DNA from: Candidatus Parcubacteria bacterium
GTDB lineage: Bacteria > Patescibacteriota > Minisyncoccia > JAHIHE01 > JAGLIN01
Reading direction: 5' to 3'
DNA length: 43,237 bases
NCBI GenBank assembly: GCA_023132875.1
Contig: JAGLXN010000032.1
Location: forward strand, 1-43,237
Shown: in pieces, positions 29,531 through 37,298 of the stretch
Position numbering within the stretch: position 1 is the stretch's first letter
How the letters are laid out: the number at the start of each line of letters is the position of its first letter
Translations under genes and position numbers: made by a program
Notes under the pieces: generated by a model
The model's database searches: none
Told to the model about the DNA's origin: nothing
What the model saw: the letters and a program-made list of their open reading frames with translations, nothing else

Positions 29531-30868
29531 TTATCCAAAATACGGCAGATTTTCTATTTTCTTAATTTCTGAATAATATATCAGCAATCCCTGTGAAATT
29601 AATATAAAAATAACCGCCCAGAGATAAATCAGTTTTTTATCAGTTATATTATTTCTTTTAATAAATATATTAGCGAATTCATAAATACCGATTCCAGATA
29701 TTATCTGAAAAGCAATTAGAACTGGAACAATATATCTAAAAGAATAAGTTTTGCTAAACAAAATCACAAAAGCGAAGAATGAAAAGAAATAAATCGCTAA
29801 AATTAAAGCTTCGCTGCTTACATTCATTTTATTACTTATTCTTCTTATAATCAATAGCAAAAACCCAACAAAAATTATTATTACAAAAAGATTAAACGAC
29901 AGGACAAACGAATCAGACAAATACGCAAGCGCTACATTGGAACCGAAAAGAACGCTATGATTCTCAGTTATAATTCTTTGGGAGCTTTCTTTCGTTATCA
30001 AATTTAATACAGATCGCGGATTTGATATTATAGCGGGTAAAAAAATAACGCTTGTTGAGAAAAAAACAATGATCCAAGACGCGTAATCTTTGATTATGTT
30101 TTTTATATCACTGTAGAGACGCAATATTGCTGCGTCTCTACGAAAATATGACGCAAAACTTAACTTATAAAACATTAAAACAAATAAGCCAAAGGGGATA
30201 AGAAATAAAGCTGACATTTTTGTAAGCGCGGCCCATGAGCCAAGCACCGCTGAAAAAACAAGAAACTTTCTGCCTCCTTTACCGCTTGAATAAACCAATA
30301 AGCTTAAAAGACTTAGAATGGAAAAAATACCGACAAATTTATCGGTTGGAGTTGTAAAATATATATAGTATGGAGTAGTTACTATTAAAAGCACGGAAAA
30401 AATTACAGCCCATCTGCTAAATGCCAGTTTCCGCAATAAATAAAATAAAGAAAAAATAAAGAAAAAAATTGTTGTTAATATCGGAATATTAAACAAAAAA
30501 CTCATTTCCTTATAATTACCAAATAATTCTTGATTTCTTTCATTTATAACATTATAGCCAACACCAGATTCATTGAGATTTTTTATAAAGCTAACAATAG
30601 AATTAAAATCATAATTTAAAATCTCCATAAAGGGTCCTGCTGCCCACATTACCATAATTCCCGGATGCGGCGACTGTATTAAATTAGAAAAATCAAAACT
30701 TAAAATACTATCCATAAAAAATCTTGAACGAAACATCCACAAAAGTTCGTCAAGATTTATAAAGGTCATGGAATGTTTTATTTTAAAAAAAGATAAAAAA
30801 ACAATCCCGACAAAAACAATTACAAACACAACGAGAAAATCTTTTATGTTTTCTTTATTTTTTTTCAT
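29531..30868 (-). CDS. GT-C membrane glycosyltransferase, paralogue B, interrupted in frame by a palindrome
   Basis: 445 residues from ATG 30868; the frame is open to TTG 30898 but the ATG fits better. About 10 membrane helices. The first outer loop has MTFINLDELLWMFRSRFF with the conserved Asp-Glu of GT39-type enzymes, then LIQSPHPGIMVMWAAGP. The gene at 32750-34093 is a clear paralogue (there LDEMLW and LIQSAQPGIMVYW). Compared with it, this protein has 12 extra residues before the conserved IIKDYASW, matching a 29-base palindrome (30113-30141). The rest of the frame is intact, so it may still be active. Confidence 0.8.
   Translation of the reverse strand: MKKNKENIKDFLVVFVIVFVGIVFLSFFKIKHSMTFINLDELLWMFRSRFFMDSILSFDFSNLIQSPHPGIMVMWAAGPFMEILNYDFNSIVSFIKNLNESGVGYNVINERNQELFGNYKEMSFLFNIPILTTIFFFIFSLFYLLRKLAFSRWAVIFSVLLIVTTPYYIYFTTPTDKFVGIFSILSLLSLLVYSSGKGGRKFLVFSAVLGSWAALTKMSALFLIPFGLFVLMFYKLSFASYFRRDAAILRLYSDIKNIIKDYASWIIVFFSTSVIFLPAIISNPRSVLNLITKESSQRIITENHSVLFGSNVALAYLSDSFVLSFNLFVIIIFVGFLLLIIRRISNKMNVSSEALILAIYFFSFFAFVILFSKTYSFRYIVPVLIAFQIISGIGIYEFANIFIKRNNITDKKLIYLWAVIFILISQGLLIYYSEIKKIENLPYFG
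30113..30141. repeat. GTAGAGACGCA palindrome inside a GT-C gene
   Basis: GTAGAGACGCA and TGCGTCTCTAC pair perfectly (11 bp) around ATATTGC. With its flanks it encodes FRRDAAILRLYS, 12 residues absent from the paralogue at 32750-34093. Confidence 0.85.
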
Positions 30869-30921
30869 TTTATTGGTTGTTGTTGAAATAGTTAACAAAA
30901 ATTAAGTCTAAAGATACATAT

Positions 30922-30940
30922 CTGCCTACCGGACAGGCAG
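30922..30940. repeat. CTGCCT/AGGCAG palindrome
   Basis: CTGCCTACCGGACAGGCAG is a six-base perfect stem around ACCGGAC. The second copy, more regular, is at 37096-37115. A CCCCTCC...AGGGAG repeat follows at 30966-30985. Confidence 0.65.
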
Positions 30941-31016
30941 GCATAAAAAAGAATGATATAGCTAGCTCCCCTCCTTAAAAGGGAGAAGATTTTAGCGAAA
31001 ATCACCACATAACAAA

Positions 31017-32615
31017 TTACTCTAAAACCCAAATCCGCCCTTCTTCGTTTTCATACGATTTTTCAAACCTTTGATCTGATTCCAAAACAAATATTAATTT
31101 GCCATAATCGGTCCCGCTATTTTTGGGCACATAAACATAACTTGCTTTAAATTCTTTTTTGATTATATTATAAACAGAATATCTGCCTTCTTTTGTACAT
31201 TTTTCTTTATTACAGATGATTCCTTCGCTTATATGACTATAAAGCCAATATTTTTCAGGAGATAGTTTATAGAGAAATTTTGGATCAAGACCCATAATAT
31301 AATAATTGTGAGTATTATAAAAAAACAATTTTGAAAAATCTCCCCAATTAACATTAAAAACTACAGATTCTTTGGGAGTATTTTTTTCAAGCCACTGGGA
31401 AATTTCCTGAATGCCCCTGCTAGAACCACTTTCTCCCATTCTACCAAAAACAAATTCTGCTTTTAAGAAAAATGATATTCCTAAAATTATAATTAAAAAA
31501 ATAATGCATGCTGATTTTGACTTATACTTAACACCAGGTATCCGATTAGATACCCGATGCCTAATTAACAATGAATAATTTCTCAATAGAAACTCAAAAT
31601 AAAATGCGATAAAAATTACACAAAAGGGAATCCAGTAATCAATATATCTGCCCTGCAAAAACATTGCAACAAAAAAAACGCTAGAAACAATCAGTAAAAA
31701 ATTAATTACTATCGCATGTTCCGTTTTCTTTTTCTTGTTATTTTTATTACTAGCAATCTTTGAAATAAACATAACAAAATAAATAGCAACAAGCAATAAA
31801 AACAAAATTAAAATAATTGTAGCATCAAAAAAAACAAGACTTGCGCCGAGAGGCTGCCATTCGGATATACTCGAAGTAAGAGAATATGGCACTGATCCTA
31901 TATAATAAATATTAAAATAATTTAGATTATTTGGAAAAAACGGGTTAACAAAAAAAGCTAAAACTATGCCGAGCAAAGATGCCGAAATTGTCTTGTAGTA
32001 AATTTTCTTTTTATGTATATAATTCACAAAGACGAAGACGAAGACGAAAAAAATAGACAGCGGAAATGACGCATGACCCCACACAAATAAAAAAGAAACT
32101 GCAAAAAGCAATAAGTTATTTTTTTTAATAAGAGCGTAAAATACCAAAAGGAGAAATATCACAGCGAAACTAAGAGGTCTGGCAAGATTCATTCTAAAAA
32201 GAAAATATCCTGAACTTGAAAGCAGCAAAAAGCACCAAAATAAATTATATTTTAATCCCAGATTTTTTAATACTAAATAAAACATTGACATCATAGATGA
32301 AAAAAAGAACAATGAAGCAAGTTTCGCGCCAAAAACCAAATTTCCTAAAAAAGTAAAAGGGATGAGAAAAAAATAATACAAAAAATGAAGGCCAGTAAAA
32401 TTCCTATTCATCACAGTAGAATTAAGCCATGGAAATTCTTTTATTAATCCCTGATTTTTTGTTATCTCGGCCAGTTTTATGTATAAATGACTATCATTTC
32501 CCGCCAGATTTCCGCTTGAAAACTGTATTATAGAAAATAATAAAAAAATGACAAAAAAAACAAGAACTACATCTCTATTTCTATAAAACAAATTTAAAAT
32601 TCTTTTATTGTTCAT
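31017..32615 (-). CDS. Multi-span membrane protein, probable GT-C glycosyltransferase
   Basis: 532 residues from ATG 32615 (MNNKRILNLFYRNRDVVLVF). The frame is open to 32741, but the extra 42 codons are a translated GTAATTTATA-type repeat and are not credible. About 12 membrane helices. The first outer loop has SSGNLAGNDSHLYIKLAEI, with an Asn-Asp in the place where GT-C enzymes carry acidic residues, and GLHFLYYFFLIPFTFLG. The C-terminal 120 residues are soluble and start EISQWLEKNTPKESVVFNVNWGD, as in the outer domains of GT39/STT3-like proteins. A GGTATC palindrome sits in a cytoplasmic loop (31537-31554). Confidence 0.7.
   Translation of the reverse strand: MNNKRILNLFYRNRDVVLVFFVIFLLFSIIQFSSGNLAGNDSHLYIKLAEITKNQGLIKEFPWLNSTVMNRNFTGLHFLYYFFLIPFTFLGNLVFGAKLASLFFFSSMMSMFYLVLKNLGLKYNLFWCFLLLSSSGYFLFRMNLARPLSFAVIFLLLVFYALIKKNNLLLFAVSFLFVWGHASFPLSIFFVFVFVFVNYIHKKKIYYKTISASLLGIVLAFFVNPFFPNNLNYFNIYYIGSVPYSLTSSISEWQPLGASLVFFDATIILILFLLLVAIYFVMFISKIASNKNNKKKKTEHAIVINFLLIVSSVFFVAMFLQGRYIDYWIPFCVIFIAFYFEFLLRNYSLLIRHRVSNRIPGVKYKSKSACIIFLIIILGISFFLKAEFVFGRMGESGSSRGIQEISQWLEKNTPKESVVFNVNWGDFSKLFFYNTHNYYIMGLDPKFLYKLSPEKYWLYSHISEGIICNKEKCTKEGRYSVYNIIKKEFKASYVYVPKNSGTDYGKLIFVLESDQRFEKSYENEEGRIWVLE
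31537..31561. repeat. GGTATC palindrome inside a membrane-protein gene
   Basis: GGTATC-CGATTA-GATACC (31537-31554), followed by CGATGCC. It encodes part of RHRVSNRIPGVKYKSKS, a hydrophilic loop between membrane helices. Confidence 0.55.
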
Positions 32616-32653
32616 TGGCGATAAATTAATCCTGAGCGAAGCCGAATGGGACA

Positions 32654-32747
32654 GTAATTTATAGTAATTTATAGTAACTCGTTGTAATTTATTGTAATAA
32701 CCAATTACAATGAGTGACAATAAGTTACCATTAGTTACCATAAATTA
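32654..32747. repeat. GTAATTTATA repeat array
   Basis: AGTAATTTATAGTAATTTAT and related units, with an inverted part (TTACCATTAGTTACCATAAATTA). The same family lies at 40783-40900. It accounts for a false N-terminal extension of the gene at 31017. Confidence 0.7.
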
Positions 32748-32749
32748 AT

Positions 32750-34093
32750 CTAAAAAAACTTTAAAACACCGTCTTCAATTATTCTTTTTGATAATTGCCC
32801 GCTTGAGGTAATAAAAATAATCTGAGACAACACCACTACAATAAACACTAATGTATAAAGAATTTTCTTATCTTCATTGTCCAGTTTTATCTTTTCCGCA
32901 ATTAATTCAAAAATTCCATACAGTCCAACAGCGGAAATAATATTTAATACAACAAAAGCAGGTGACATAAATCTAATATCATGATTTTTACTTATCAGAG
33001 TAACCATGACAAAAAATAGAACTATATATAAACTTATAATATTAATGATTTTTTTAGGAAGCGAATCAAGCACATGCCTATATTCTTTTTTAAAATTAAT
33101 AATAAAATAGGCAAATAACGACATAGAAGATGCCTGTGCCATATATCCTATTATCACAAACGCAAAAGACTTTAAATAGTCAAATAAGACTCTATGTGCA
33201 TAATTACTGACTTCGTAGCTTTTTTCAATAACATGTTCCGATTTAAAAACTAAACTATAAACCTCTTGCGAATTTGTAATTATGGTCGGCAAAAATACTA
33301 TGCTTATAACAATAAAAATCAAAATCCATGATAAATAGTCTTTCAAGATAAGTTTTATCTTTTTTTTATCAATTGGCCATGCGTAAAAAACAAAAATCAA
33401 TAAATAAAAAGGTAAAATAAAAAACGCTGATAATTTAGAAAGTACAGCCCAAGCACCAAACACTGCGGATAAATATAAATATTTTTTGCTTCCAAGCTTG
33501 TTTATATATATAAGAATTGTCAAAAAACTCAGAGTCATAAAAATATTTAGCATTTTGTCGCTTGGAGTATTCCAATAAGCAAGAAATACGTTTGTTGTCA
33601 AAAATAAAAGAGCGAAACTTGATATTACTTTATTAAACCCCAATTTTCTTATTAGATAATAAAATGCTATAAAAAAAGCCACTGTTAACAATATTAACGG
33701 TGCATTAAAAGCAAAACTTATCGTTTCATATGCCATATAAACGGCTTGATTATTATCATTAATCGCGTGATTAAAATCAAGGCCTTGGGCTTCTTTCTCG
33801 GCAATTCTCCTCATAACATCATTAAAATCAAAATCTATAAACTTCATCATAAAACCGGTAAACCAATATACCATTATCCCCGGTTGGGCTGATTGAATGA
33901 GTCCTGAAAAATCAAAATTTACAATCTTGTCCCAAAAAATACTTGCTCTATAATGCCAAAGCATTTCATCAAGACTGGGGAAAGTAAAGAAATTATTTAA
34001 TTTCATAATAGCAGTCACGACAAATCCAGAAAATATAATTACCATAACACTAATAAATTCTTCAAGTTTTCGATAATTTGATTTAAAATCCAT
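32750..34093 (-). CDS. GT-C membrane glycosyltransferase, paralogue A
   Basis: 447 residues, about 10 membrane helices. The first outer loop contains FPSLDEMLWHYRASIFW with the conserved Asp-Glu, then LIQSAQPGIMVYWFTGFMM. Later markers shared with the gene at 29531 are FGAWAVLSKLSAFFILP, LILKDYLSWI and VFLPTII. These outer-face enzymes take sugar from a polyprenyl phosphate. It is the first gene of the minus-strand operon. Its ATG is the last ATG of an octamer repeat array, with TAATAT six bases before it (minus strand), which suggests a leaderless transcript. Confidence 0.82.
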   Translation of the reverse strand: MDFKSNYRKLEEFISVMVIIFSGFVVTAIMKLNNFFTFPSLDEMLWHYRASIFWDKIVNFDFSGLIQSAQPGIMVYWFTGFMMKFIDFDFNDVMRRIAEKEAQGLDFNHAINDNNQAVYMAYETISFAFNAPLILLTVAFFIAFYYLIRKLGFNKVISSFALLFLTTNVFLAYWNTPSDKMLNIFMTLSFLTILIYINKLGSKKYLYLSAVFGAWAVLSKLSAFFILPFYLLIFVFYAWPIDKKKIKLILKDYLSWILIFIVISIVFLPTIITNSQEVYSLVFKSEHVIEKSYEVSNYAHRVLFDYLKSFAFVIIGYMAQASSMSLFAYFIINFKKEYRHVLDSLPKKIINIISLYIVLFFVMVTLISKNHDIRFMSPAFVVLNIISAVGLYGIFELIAEKIKLDNEDKKILYTLVFIVVVLSQIIFITSSGQLSKRIIEDGVLKFF

Positions 34094-34187
34094 ACTAACA
34101 TATTAACATTTTAACATACTAATATTTTAACACATTTAGACATCTGAAGTGTTTGTTAAAATGTTAATATGTTAGTATGTTAAAATG
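34091..34187. repeat. Inverted octamer array between tRNA-Leu and the GT-C operon
   Basis: AACATACTAA/AACATTTT-type units on the left and ATGTTAAA/ATGTTAGT units on the right, separated by a 25-base spacer. On the minus strand the array ends ATGTTAGT and then ATG, the start codon at 34093. Confidence 0.8.
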
Positions 34188-34193
34188 ACTCTG

Positions 34194-34273
34194 TGCAGGC
34201 GGTGGGAGTCGAACCCACACTCCGAAGAACACGGTCCTAAGCCGTGCGCGTATGCCAATTCCGCCACGCCTGC
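34194..34273 (-). tRNA. tRNA-Leu (anticodon TAG)
   Basis: An 80-base type II tRNA on the minus strand. The acceptor GCAGGCG pairs with CGCCTGC. The D arm (TGGCGGAATTGGCATACGCG) has the GG-containing loop of leucine tRNAs. Anticodon stem CACGG/CCGTG, loop CTTAGGA, anticodon TAG (complement of 34237-34239). The variable arm contains TTCTTCGGAG, and the T arm is GTGGG/CCCAC. No CCA is encoded. The 308-bp gap upstream (34274-34581) holds AATTCAT repeats, ATAAACAT repeats and a GTCAT repeat, with no supported gene. Confidence 0.92.
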
Positions 34274-34484
34274 GTATTACGAATTAAGAATTATGAATAA
34301 ATTAGATGCTGATAATTCATGATTTATGATTCTTCTGTATATACTACAAAAGTATAAATCAACTATCACAAAAAATCAAGAGCACAACAAATCATTTTAA
34401 CATATAAACATATAAACATTTTAACATAATTTAGAAAAGTCTAAAAAACTAATAAATTTCTATTCTATAATCTATATTTTGCCT

Positions 34485-34531
34485 TAAATCCCGGATTCCT
34501 GCCAGAATTTATTTCAGTACTGAGATGACAA
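34485..34531. repeat. GTCAT-type repeat
   Basis: On the minus strand it begins GTCATCTCAGTACTGAAATA and ends GGAATCCGGGA, a decayed member of the GTCAT family. Confidence 0.5.
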
Positions 34532-34581
34532 AAACTATGTTTTTTAGAGGTTCCTTAATACTAAATACAGTATACTGTATA

Positions 34582-35532
34582 CTATTTATTATTTTTTGAA
34601 TGAAACTTTTTGTGAATATCTTTCAGATGACGATTTGTTATGTGAGTATATATCTGGGTTGTTGTTATGCTTGAATGCCCAAGCATTGATTGAACAGAAC
34701 GAATATCGGCTCCATTCATCAGCAAGTCCGTAGCAAAACTGTGGCGCAGAGTATGCGGAGTTACTTTTTTTATAATTCCGGCTTTTATGGCATATTTTTT
34801 GACAATTCTTTGAATGCTTCTGGGAGTTAGCCGCAGAGAGCAAACATTTTTGCTACTTTTGGTTTTTTCATTATTATTGACTTTAGCTGGTTTTTTTATA
34901 TTAACAAACAAAGCCGAGTCAATATCTTTTCTTTTTTTGATATAATTTATTATAGCATTTTTTGCTGAATCAGAAATAAAAACAAGGCGTATTTTCCCTC
35001 CTTTTCCCCGAATTGAAAATTCACCGCTTTTAAGATTGATACTGTCCCTGTCAAGACCAGACAATTCTGAAACACGAAGTCCTGTTGAAAAAAGCAGTTC
35101 CAAAATCGCCCTGTCACGCAAATCAGAAATTTTATTTCCTTTTACCGCAAGAATCAATCTCCGCACTTCTTCTAATTCTAAAAACTCAACCTCTCTTTCT
35201 TCGCTCTTGCCAAGCTCTACTTTCTCGCTTGCTAATGTTTTAATGTCTTGCTTCGCCAAATATTTCAAAAACCCCCGCAGAGCGATCACATAATAATCCT
35301 GCGTTGCTTTTTTTAAATTTCTGCCTTTATCATCCTTATACCTATTAAGATATAATCTAAATTTTCTCACTAAATCGCTTGTTATATCTTCCGGATCTCT
35401 TACCATCGCCCAATCCAAAAACCGATCCAGATAATGATCATAATTTCTAATTGTAAGCTGAGATCTGTTCTTTTCAATTTCCAGATACTCAAGAAATTCA
35501 GATTTCAGATTTTTTATTTCATCTATTGACAT
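34582..35532 (-). CDS. Xer-type tyrosine recombinase
   Basis: 316 residues. An N-terminal SAM-like core-binding domain (1-105) is followed by the catalytic domain. The six active-site residues are visible: Arg153 in STGLRVSEL, Lys177 in IRGKGGKIR, His260 and Arg263 in PHTLRHSFAT, His286 in LGHSSI and Tyr295 in TTQIYTHI. This set and the length are those of XerC/XerD, which resolve chromosome dimers at dif. No integrase-type extra domain, att repeat or prophage genes are nearby, so the housekeeping role is most likely. About 15 residues (213-230, KKPAKVNNNEKTKSSKNV) form an unusual Lys/Asn-rich loop. A pair of hairpins lies just upstream. Confidence 0.9.
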   Translation of the reverse strand: MSIDEIKNLKSEFLEYLEIEKNRSQLTIRNYDHYLDRFLDWAMVRDPEDITSDLVRKFRLYLNRYKDDKGRNLKKATQDYYVIALRGFLKYLAKQDIKTLASEKVELGKSEEREVEFLELEEVRRLILAVKGNKISDLRDRAILELLFSTGLRVSELSGLDRDSINLKSGEFSIRGKGGKIRLVFISDSAKNAIINYIKKRKDIDSALFVNIKKPAKVNNNEKTKSSKNVCSLRLTPRSIQRIVKKYAIKAGIIKKVTPHTLRHSFATDLLMNGADIRSVQSMLGHSSITTTQIYTHITNRHLKDIHKKFHSKNNK

Positions 35533-35561
35533 ATTTTAGTTATTAGGTTAGTATTTTATTG

Positions 35562-35656
35562 CCGTTCTATTCATCCCCTCAGTGCTCAATACAAGCGCTA
35601 GAACGGTCTTGAGAGTCTCCTTCTACTTAAAATTAGGCATAGAAGCATAGACTCTC
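35562..35656. other. Two adjoining hairpins between xer and rpsO
   Basis: CCGTTCTA (35562-35569) pairs with TAGAACGG (35599-35606). GAGAGTCT (35611-35618) pairs with AGACTCTC (35649-35656), with inner TTCTA/TAGAA. It could be the leader of the minus-strand recombinase gene or a small RNA. No known RNA family is recognised. The remaining gap to 35974 (total 442 bp) contains the rpsO promoter and no gene. Confidence 0.5.
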
Positions 35657-35776
35657 TCGTATTCATCTTTTCAAGTATTTAAGCCTTGTTTTAAGGTTTT
35701 TTATTTTGACAACTTTAACAATAGAGCAATGAGACAATAGAACAATATAATCTCATTTTACGACATAAAGCAAAAC

Positions 35777-35805
35777 TTGTCTATTTGACTTTTTTGTGCT
35801 ATTAT
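35777..35805 (+). promoter_or_regulatory. Promoter of rpsO
   Basis: TTGTCT (35777-35782), 17 bases, TATTAT (35800-35805). It gives a leader of about 160 bases before ATG 35975, long enough for S15 autoregulation as known in other bacteria, although no specific structure is recognised. Confidence 0.6.
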
Positions 35806-35974
35806 ATCTTAAAGAATTCTTGAAAAATAACAACTTTGTCATTTCCATAAATGTTAGATGATTCAATAACAGAATAATTAAAAATTTAGTCATTAGGATT
35901 TATTTATAAAATTACAAAATTTAAAAATTAAAAATTTTCTATACAGCAATATAATTAACATAATAACCAAAAAG

Positions 35975-36295
35975 ATGATAAAAAAAGATAAAAAAAGCAA
36001 GATAATGAAAACTTATGGAGCGCATAAAGAAGATACCGGATCTTCAGAGGTGCAGATCGCGATCCTTACAGAGAGAATAAAAGAGCTCACGGAACATTTA
36101 AAAACAAATAAAAAAGATAATCATTCAAGAAGAGGACTTTTACAAATGGTAGCTAAAAGGAAGAAACTCCTAAAAGACATTCAAGACCGCGATGAAGAAA
36201 GATTTGCTAAAATTGTAAAATCATTAAAATTAAAAGCGGCTAAAAGCTTATCAGTTAAAGACAAAGAAAATGATAAAGAAGACAAAAAAAAGTAG
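35975..36295 (+). CDS. rpsO: 30S ribosomal protein S15
   Basis: 106 residues. Binds 16S rRNA and starts assembly of the platform of the small subunit. Family motifs are TGSSEVQIAILTERI (22-36), the loop HSRRGLLQMVAKRKKLL (55-71, the rRNA-contacting HSRRGL) and the final helix. The N terminus is a little different from E. coli and there is a C-terminal extension of about 18 residues (SVKDKENDKEDKKK), highly charged and probably disordered. The following NYN gene begins 26 bases before its stop, so the two are translated as a pair. Confidence 0.96.
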   Translation: MIKKDKKSKIMKTYGAHKEDTGSSEVQIAILTERIKELTEHLKTNKKDNHSRRGLLQMVAKRKKLLKDIQDRDEERFAKIVKSLKLKAAKSLSVKDKENDKEDKKK

Positions 36296-36821
36296 CAGTG
36301 AGCTTTCGTTTGAACGCAAAAGCCTCAAGCACAAAGATCAAAGAATTGGCGTTTTTGTTGATGCCCAAAATATGTATCATAGCGCCAGAAATCTCTATAA
36401 AGCAAGAGTAAATTTTAAAGAAGTACTGAGCGTTGCCGTATCTGGAAGAATTTTAATAAGGGCAATAACTTATGTAATAAGAACCGAAAGCGGGGAAGAA
36501 AAATCATTTTTTGAAGCAATGGAAAAACTTGGATTTGAAATCAAAGAAAAGGATCTTCAAATATTCGCCGGCGGGCAAAAAAAAGCGGATTGGGATGTGG
36601 GACTTGCCGTTGACGCGATAAAACTGGCAGATAAGCTTGATGTAGTCGTTATCGTATCAGGAGACGGAGACTATGAACCTTTAGTTGAATATTTAAAAAT
36701 AAACAAAGGATGCCGGGTAGAAACTGTCGCTTTTGGAGAAAGCGCTTCAGCTAAACTCATAGAAGTAGCCGACGAATTTACGGATTTAAGCAAGGATAAA
36801 AAAAGGTTTTTGATAAAATAA
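36270..36821 (+). CDS. NYN-domain (LabA/DUF88-like) protein, probable RNase
   Basis: 183 residues. The PIN-like NYN domain begins at about 26 with GVFVDAQNMYHSAR (Asp31 and Asn34), has the middle acidic KKADWDVGLAVDAIKLAD, and ends with VVIVSGDGDYEPLVEYL. These Asp residues match the metal-binding positions of NYN nucleases; LabA itself is a circadian regulator in cyanobacteria, while others are RNases. It overlaps rpsO by 26 bases, so translation is coupled to that of a ribosomal protein, which suggests a link to RNA metabolism. The first 20 residues are basic and unlike the family; a later start is possible but no better one is seen. Confidence 0.82.
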   Translation: MIKKTKKSSSELSFERKSLKHKDQRIGVFVDAQNMYHSARNLYKARVNFKEVLSVAVSGRILIRAITYVIRTESGEEKSFFEAMEKLGFEIKEKDLQIFAGGQKKADWDVGLAVDAIKLADKLDVVVIVSGDGDYEPLVEYLKINKGCRVETVAFGESASAKLIEVADEFTDLSKDKKRFLIK

Positions 36822-36838
36822 ATATCATACTAATATAT

Positions 36839-36902
36839 CAACATTTTAACATACTAACATTCTTAAATACTTGTTAAAATGTTAGTATGTTAGTATGTTA
36901 AA
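36839..36902. repeat. Inverted octamer array
   Basis: AACATTTT/AACATACT units, a spacer (CTTAAATACTTG), then ATGTTAAA, ATGTTAGT, ATGTTAGT, ATGTTAAA running into ATG 36903. Same family as 11095-11173 and 34091-34187. Confidence 0.8.
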
Positions 36903-37079
36903 ATGAATAATATGTTCAAAAAATTAAAAGAAAAAATAAATATCAAAAAGAAAATGATGAAAAAGGCGGCTTTTTTGGCTATTATTACTTATATTTATGA
37001 TAAAGTCGCGAATAGGAAGAAACTAGGAAAAAAGAAGTATATCGAAGATGTGGAGTATGAGGTGAAAGATAAGAAATAG
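36903..37079 (+). CDS. Small basic protein, 58 aa, unknown function
   Basis: 58 residues from ATG 36903, or 55 from ATG 36912. It is highly basic: MNNMFKKLKEKINIKKKMM, a short hydrophobic helix (AAFLAIITYIYDKVA, about 22-36) and a Lys/Glu-rich tail ending VKDKK. The helix may be membrane-associated. The start codon is the last ATG of an octamer array; TAAAAT lies seven bases before ATG 36912. It is followed by a 20-base palindrome with a T-run that can end its transcript. No family is recognised. Confidence 0.5.
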   Translation: MNNMFKKLKEKINIKKKMMKKAAFLAIITYIYDKVANRKKLGKKKYIEDVEYEVKDKK

Positions 37080-37095
37080 CTTTTTAGGTTGTAGC

Positions 37096-37120
37096 CCTGC
37101 CTGCCGGCAGGCAGGTTTTT
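37096..37120 (+). terminator. CCTGCC palindrome with T-run
   Basis: A perfect 20-base palindrome (CCTGCCTGCC and GGCAGGCAGG) directly followed by TTTTT. It belongs to the repeat family seen at 30922-30940 and here probably works as a terminator. Confidence 0.65.
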
Positions 37121-37142
37121 AGCTTCTTAGAACTTTTTTCGT

Positions 37143-37168
37143 TGGTTCAGGTCTCCTGACCTGAACCA
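37143..37168. repeat. TGGTTCAGG palindrome, copy 3
   Basis: TGGTTCAGGTCTCCTGACCTGAACCA: the outer arms TGGTTCAGG and CCTGAACCA pair fully. Same family as 7381-7405 and 7796-7821. Confidence 0.75.
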
Positions 37169-37298
37169 GATATTTCTTAAAGCCGAATTAAAAAACTTGT
37201 ATTGCTGTTTATAGATTAGATGAAAAAAAAGAAAAAGCTTGAGTTAGAGGATTGAATCAACATTAGAGGATTGCGATGGAAAATAAAATAATTTGAAT

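Noticed and set aside
34582-35532. Tyrosine recombinase as a phage or island integrase next to tRNA-Leu.
   Set aside because: It has Xer length and motifs, no att repeat of the tRNA end was found and no mobile genes surround it.
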